A stretch of DNA of 64,000 nucleotides. It comes from Syntrophaceae bacterium UBA4810. GTDB taxonomy: Bacteria; Desulfobacterota; Syntrophia; Syntrophales; Smithellaceae. Numbering within the stretch: the first letter of the stretch is position 1; the number at the start of each line of letters is the position of its first letter. The stretch lies in assembly GCA_002402545.1 (NCBI GenBank), contig DHGA01000037.1, positions 35,053-99,052 of the forward strand, given 5' to 3'. The notes below the pieces were generated by a model. It was not told the origin of the DNA and ran no database searches. It saw only the letters and a list, made by a program, of their open reading frames with translations. Positions 60,960-64,000 of this stretch are shown piece after piece. The translations under genes and the position numbers were made by a program.

Positions 60960-61595
60960 TTGGAAAAATACACGCTGCTGCAAAACATACTTTTAGGACT
61001 AAGCTTGGCCGCGCCAATCGGGCCGGTTAATCTGGAAATCATCAAACGCGGGCTGAAATCAGGATTCAAACAGGCTTTTCTCACCGGCGCGGGAGCGATG
61101 AGCGCGGATGCCACCTATCTGACACTGATTTTTTTCGGGCTGGCCGCCTTTCTGAATATTGCCCCTTTAAAAATAATTCTTGGATTTTTGGGAAGTTTTG
61201 TTCTGGTTTATCTCGGCTTGATGAGCATAAGAGAATTCTTTCATAAAAAAGCGATTACAGAAAATGAACCACGGCGGCTTTTTAAAAATTCCTATGCCGC
61301 GGGTTACGTTATAACCATTTCCTGCCCGATAACCATTGTCTGGTGGACAGGTATTTTCGGAGCGCTGCTGGCCTCACAGGCAGAAACGCAAACAAGCCTA
61401 TCCGCTTATTTATCCTGCCTTACTATTTTGCTGGGCTGTTTTATCTGGGTGATTTTTATCTCTGCGGCGCTGCATTGGGGTAAAAAAATAATTACTGATA
61501 AATTTGTGAGGTTTATTTCTTTAATCGCCGGATTTTTTCTTATCGGCTTCGGAATTTATTTTTTCTGGCGGGCAATCGGGTTGATAATCAATTAA
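60960..61595 (+). CDS. LysE-family exporter
   Basis: 211 residues with six hydrophobic segments. The family block AAPIGPVNLEIIKRGLKSGF lies near residue 17 and LVYLGLMSIREF after helix 3. LysE/RhtB transporters export amino acids or similar small molecules by proton exchange; the substrate is unknown. The start is TTG with no strong ribosome site, but no ATG is available in the expected place. Confidence 0.82.
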   Translation: MEKYTLLQNILLGLSLAAPIGPVNLEIIKRGLKSGFKQAFLTGAGAMSADATYLTLIFFGLAAFLNIAPLKIILGFLGSFVLVYLGLMSIREFFHKKAITENEPRRLFKNSYAAGYVITISCPITIVWWTGIFGALLASQAETQTSLSAYLSCLTILLGCFIWVIFISAALHWGKKIITDKFVRFISLIAGFFLIGFGIYFFWRAIGLIIN

Positions 61596-61619
61596 TTTTT
61601 TACTAAAACCCGCATAGGC

Positions 61620-61742
61620 CGTCATTCCCGCGAAGGCGGGAATCCATAATTTTTATGATCCTGGATTCCGGGTCGCGCTGCGCTTGCCCGGAATGACAAA
61701 CCAAGAGATTGATTCAGCGCTTATCGCGCCCCGCAATGACAA
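61620..61742. repeat. paired REP-type palindromes
   Basis: GTCATTCCCGCGAAGGCGGGAATCC, then CTGGATTCCGGGTCGCGCTGCGCTTGCCCGGAATGAC, then GAGATTGATTCAGCGC...CGCCCCGCAATGACA. These are three common intergenic repeat units side by side. Confidence 0.75.
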
Positions 61743-61767
61743 TTGTGGTGCAAATATTTATCCTTGA

Positions 61768-61892
61768 GATGACTCCGTAAAATGCTCCAGAGGCAAGGCG
61801 CGCGAGTATCGCAAAGTGAGGCCTGCTTTTTCGTAGGTCGCAGCGACGCGAACACGGCGCAACGCAGCATATGGGCATTTTAAGGTGTCATC
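61768..61892. mobile_element. MITE-like element with GATGACxCCxTAAAATGC ends
   Basis: 125 bp. The left end GATGACTCCGTAAAATGC and the complement of the right end, GATGACACCTTAAAATGC, match at 16 of 18 positions. The inside has AGGCAAGGCGCG and CGGCGCAACGCAGCATATG. It ends 10 bp before the stop of the FAD/NAD subunit gene. There is no coding capacity. Confidence 0.65.
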
Positions 61893-61902
61893 AAAGGTGT
61901 TA

Positions 61903-62763
61903 TCAGAAATCGCGCGGCAGTTCGTCGAGTTCGCCCAATGAAAAGACCGGCCCATCGGAACAGACGTATTTGTAACCCACATTGCAGCGGCCGCATTTGC
62001 CGATGCCGCATTTCATACGCATCTCGAGCGATGTCAGAATATTTTCTTTGGAAAAGCCCAACTCAAAAAATACCGGCAGAGTAAACTTGATCATAACGGG
62101 CGGCCCGCAGATTAATGCCACAGAATTTTTCGGCGAGGGAGCAACTTCTTTGCACACGGCCGGAACAAAACCTTCCCTGCCTTGCCATGCTTCATCACCT
62201 TTATCAACTGTAATGATTGAATTTATATCGTCTCTCTTTTCCCAGGCGGCAAGTTCATCCTTATATAAAAGCAGCCCCGGGTTTCTCGCCCCGTAAATAA
62301 CGGTGATATCTCCGAAACGCTTGCGGTTATCCTTGTGCAGCATGTAGTTGATGAGCGATCTGAGCGTGGTAAAGGCAAATCCGCCGCCCACGACAACGAT
62401 ATTTTTTTTCTCCAGAAATTCAATCGGCCATGAATTACCCAATGGCCCTCTGATTCCAATTTTTGCGCCCTCATCCAAATCATGCAGGGCCGAAGTTACC
62501 GTTCCGGGAACAACGGCGCCCATGCGCATAACCGTGAATTCGACGTATCCCGGCTCGGTCGGTGACGAAGCAATGCCTATCGGCGATTCGCCTTTCCCGT
62601 AAATTGACAGTTCGGCAAACTGCCCCGGCAGGTATTTGAAGTTTGCTTCATCATCTTTATTCAAGAAAACCAGCCGGAATGTTTTGATGTCGTGCGTATC
62701 CACTTCATCGATAATTTTCGTTATCTCCACCGGCACAGGTATATAGGGGTTTTTATTAATCAT
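61903..62763 (-). CDS. FAD/NAD(P)-binding electron-transfer subunit with 2Fe-2S
   Basis: 286 residues. Ferredoxin-reductase fold: FAD site LPGQFAELSIYG and the GPLGNSWP turn, NAD site NIVVVGGGFAFTTLRSL and LICGPPVMIKF. The C-terminal CGIGKCGRCNVG...YVCSDGPVF holds four Cys for a 2Fe-2S cluster. It resembles the gamma subunit of sulfhydrogenases, AsrB and FlxB. It passes electrons between NAD(P)H and the iron-sulfur partner encoded 23 bp upstream, probably for Hdr- or hydrogenase-linked redox balancing in an anaerobe. Confidence 0.85.
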   Translation of the reverse strand: MINKNPYIPVPVEITKIIDEVDTHDIKTFRLVFLNKDDEANFKYLPGQFAELSIYGKGESPIGIASSPTEPGYVEFTVMRMGAVVPGTVTSALHDLDEGAKIGIRGPLGNSWPIEFLEKKNIVVVGGGFAFTTLRSLINYMLHKDNRKRFGDITVIYGARNPGLLLYKDELAAWEKRDDINSIITVDKGDEAWQGREGFVPAVCKEVAPSPKNSVALICGPPVMIKFTLPVFFELGFSKENILTSLEMRMKCGIGKCGRCNVGYKYVCSDGPVFSLGELDELPRDF

Positions 62764-62786
62764 TTATGCTTCAATCCTCTTCATTA

Positions 62787-63824
62787 TCACGCCTTCATCG
62801 CGTCTTCTATAAGGGAATAGATATCTATATTCACGGGACAATGTTTTGTGCAGCGGCCACAGCCCACGCAGGAGATTACGCCGTATTTTCTTACATGGTA
62901 TGAATATTTATGATTTATTTTCTGTCTTAATCTCTGATAAACGTGCGTGCGGGGATTATGCCCGCTCGCTTCCAGCGTGAAATCTGTAAACATGCAGGCG
63001 TCCCAAACACGGCGCCTTATCCCCTGAGCAAACAGGGTGTCGTCACAAATATCAAAACAATAACAGGTCGGGCAGACAAAAGTGCAGACACCGCAACTAA
63101 TGCACGCGGAGGAAACTCGGGTCCAAAAATCAGTATTATAAAAAAGGTCTTCCAGCTTTTTGGTAATTGCTCCCGGCTCCAGACACATGCTGCGTGTTTT
63201 ATATTCTTTCCCTTTTTTAATATATTCCTCGTAATACTTTTTATCAGCTGCCTTGCCCTCATTGAGCACTTTCAGTTCGGCAAGAATTTTTTCGCCTTTC
63301 GGGGTAACGCTATTAAGCAGCAGATCGCCTCCCTTTTTAACCATGAAGACATCAGAGCCTTCAGGATCAGCCGCGCCAATGCCCAGCGTCTGGTAAAATT
63401 CCTCCGGCTGGGCGGGCTTTTCCAGATCAAAGGCGTAACCGAAAATTACCGCCGTTTCTCTTCTTTGTTTCCAGAAAGGATCGACGATTCCCGACGCGTT
63501 AAAATGTATATCCATTATTTCGAAGCTTTTCACGTCACACGGACGCGCCCCAAAAAGAAATGCCGGCGGCAAATTCAACGCGACCACAGAAGCGGTATCA
63601 ATGGGCTTGCCTGTTTCGTATTTGATAAAATCTTCTTTGTGGGGGAAAAAGGCCGCTTTCGGGCTGGCTATTGTGTTATGAAAATCCAGATCAACCTGCT
63701 TTGGATCCTTAATTTCCACAAAATTGTAGCCGGAAATTTCCTTCACCGGCGCCAGCAGCAACCCTTTATCCATTAACGCGGCAGCCAGCTCGGATATTTT
63801 ATTTATGGAAATTTTTTTCAACAC
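62787..63824 (-). CDS. 4Fe-4S dicluster electron-transfer subunit (AsrA/FlxA/HydB-like)
   Basis: 345 residues. The N-terminal half includes PAFLFGARPCDVKSFEIMD. The C-terminal half has two ferredoxin-type motifs, CISCGVCTFVCPTCYCFD and CVGCGRCTKHCPVNIDI. The layout is that of the beta subunit of sulfhydrogenases, anaerobic sulfite reductase A and FlxA, the partner of the following FAD/NAD subunit. The start is GTG at 63824 with AAGGAGAGG upstream; a TTG 3 bases later is equally placed. Confidence 0.85.
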   Translation of the reverse strand: MLKKISINKISELAAALMDKGLLLAPVKEISGYNFVEIKDPKQVDLDFHNTIASPKAAFFPHKEDFIKYETGKPIDTASVVALNLPPAFLFGARPCDVKSFEIMDIHFNASGIVDPFWKQRRETAVIFGYAFDLEKPAQPEEFYQTLGIGAADPEGSDVFMVKKGGDLLLNSVTPKGEKILAELKVLNEGKAADKKYYEEYIKKGKEYKTRSMCLEPGAITKKLEDLFYNTDFWTRVSSACISCGVCTFVCPTCYCFDICDDTLFAQGIRRRVWDACMFTDFTLEASGHNPRTHVYQRLRQKINHKYSYHVRKYGVISCVGCGRCTKHCPVNIDIYSLIEDAMKA

Positions 63825-63834
63825 AAACCTCTCC

Positions 63835-63999
63835 TTACTCCAGAATCTTATCGGAATCCTCAACGCGGAAATCAACCAGCGCCGGTTTATCCTCCAGCTT
63901 CATTCCCGCCGCCTGTCCGAACATCTCTTCACATTCCTTGGCTACTTTTTTATGGAACAGATACAAAGGAATATCCACGGGACAGGCGCGTGAACATTC
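63835..63999 (-). CDS. ferredoxin-type protein, C-terminal end only
   Basis: The last 54 codons before TAA at 63835. It begins ECSRACPVDIPLYLFHKK, which is the end of a 4Fe-4S ferredoxin motif (CxxxCP), followed by helices and the tail DFRVEDSDKILE. The rest lies beyond the window. Only 10 bp separate its stop from the start of the dicluster subunit, so it belongs to the same operon. The family is not identifiable from this part. Confidence 0.7.
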   Translation of the reverse strand, partial: ECSRACPVDIPLYLFHKKVAKECEEMFGQAAGMKLEDKPALVDFRVEDSDKILE

Positions 64000-64000
64000 G

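Noticed and set aside
1..64000. tRNA, rRNA, tmRNA or prophage genes
   Set aside because: No cloverleaf, rRNA segment, integrase or phage structural gene was recognised on either strand by reading.

Overview
The window is a bacterial chromosome fragment at moderate GC. The gene set (short ArgA-like acetyltransferase, delta-type RdgC, PaaK with a tandem-ACT partner, tungsten-type aldehyde oxidoreductase, Hdr/Flx-like electron-transfer subunits, many PAS and HD-GYP proteins) and the dense palindromic intergenic repeats suggest an anaerobic, possibly syntrophic member of the former Deltaproteobacteria (Desulfobacterota, Syntrophales-like). This taxonomic guess is an inference; there is no rRNA, tRNA or other marker RNA in the window.

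Layout. 1-3606 (minus): rluB (cut by the window edge), scpB, scpA, trpS and an HU gene. 3912-6127 (plus): a UbiA-family prenyltransferase overlapping a radical SAM/SPASM protein. 6267-10522 (minus): nadK, recN, short argA and mltA, joined by stop/start overlaps. 10697-19701: mixed housekeeping genes (rdgC, a DUF374 acyltransferase, an APH-like/P-loop fusion, bamD, trxA, an MTAP-family phosphorylase, a small internally duplicated protein, an ACT protein, paaK, an MBL-fold hydrolase). 19931-34029 (plus): a signalling block with a solute-binding lipoprotein, a kinase-less HAMP-PAS protein, two response regulators, a 5TM-LYT/PAS histidine kinase and two REC-PAS-HD-GYP proteins, one with nine PAS domains. 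Its genes are separated by recurring repeats, and a GxxExxY gene sits inside its own repeat array. 34042-41698 (mostly minus): a methyltransferase, an acyltransferase/hydrolase fusion, GDPD, hisF, an orphan GMP-synthase-like ATP-PPase (plus) and two TPM-domain proteins. 42171-45542 (plus): a cold-shock gene with a structured leader, a small basic protein, a fourth PAS-HD-GYP gene and a 51-residue membrane protein.

45801-57231 is the most interesting part. It is an AT-richer gene island behind a near-consensus sigma70 promoter. Its first three genes look like SspB (DUF4007), SspC (large P-loop ATPase) and SspD (PAPS-reductase-like ATP pyrophosphatase), the core of the single-strand DNA phosphorothioation defence system. 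They are followed by a DUF262-only protein, a complete Ser/Thr kinase, a GHKL ATPase, a four-helix membrane protein and a DEDDh exonuclease whose last metal-binding Asp is missing. The usual SspE (DUF262 plus DUF1524) and SspA are absent, so the downstream genes may form an alternative effector or regulatory module.

57322-64000 holds an aldehyde:ferredoxin oxidoreductase, a Pro/Gln-rich lipoprotein, a LysE-type exporter, and a minus-strand FAD/NAD plus 4Fe-4S electron-transfer pair preceded by the end of another ferredoxin-type gene. Several palindromic repeat families fill the intergenic spaces. Two copies of one element are inserted at the same spot in the loop of another repeat, with an apparent 4-bp TTCG target duplication.
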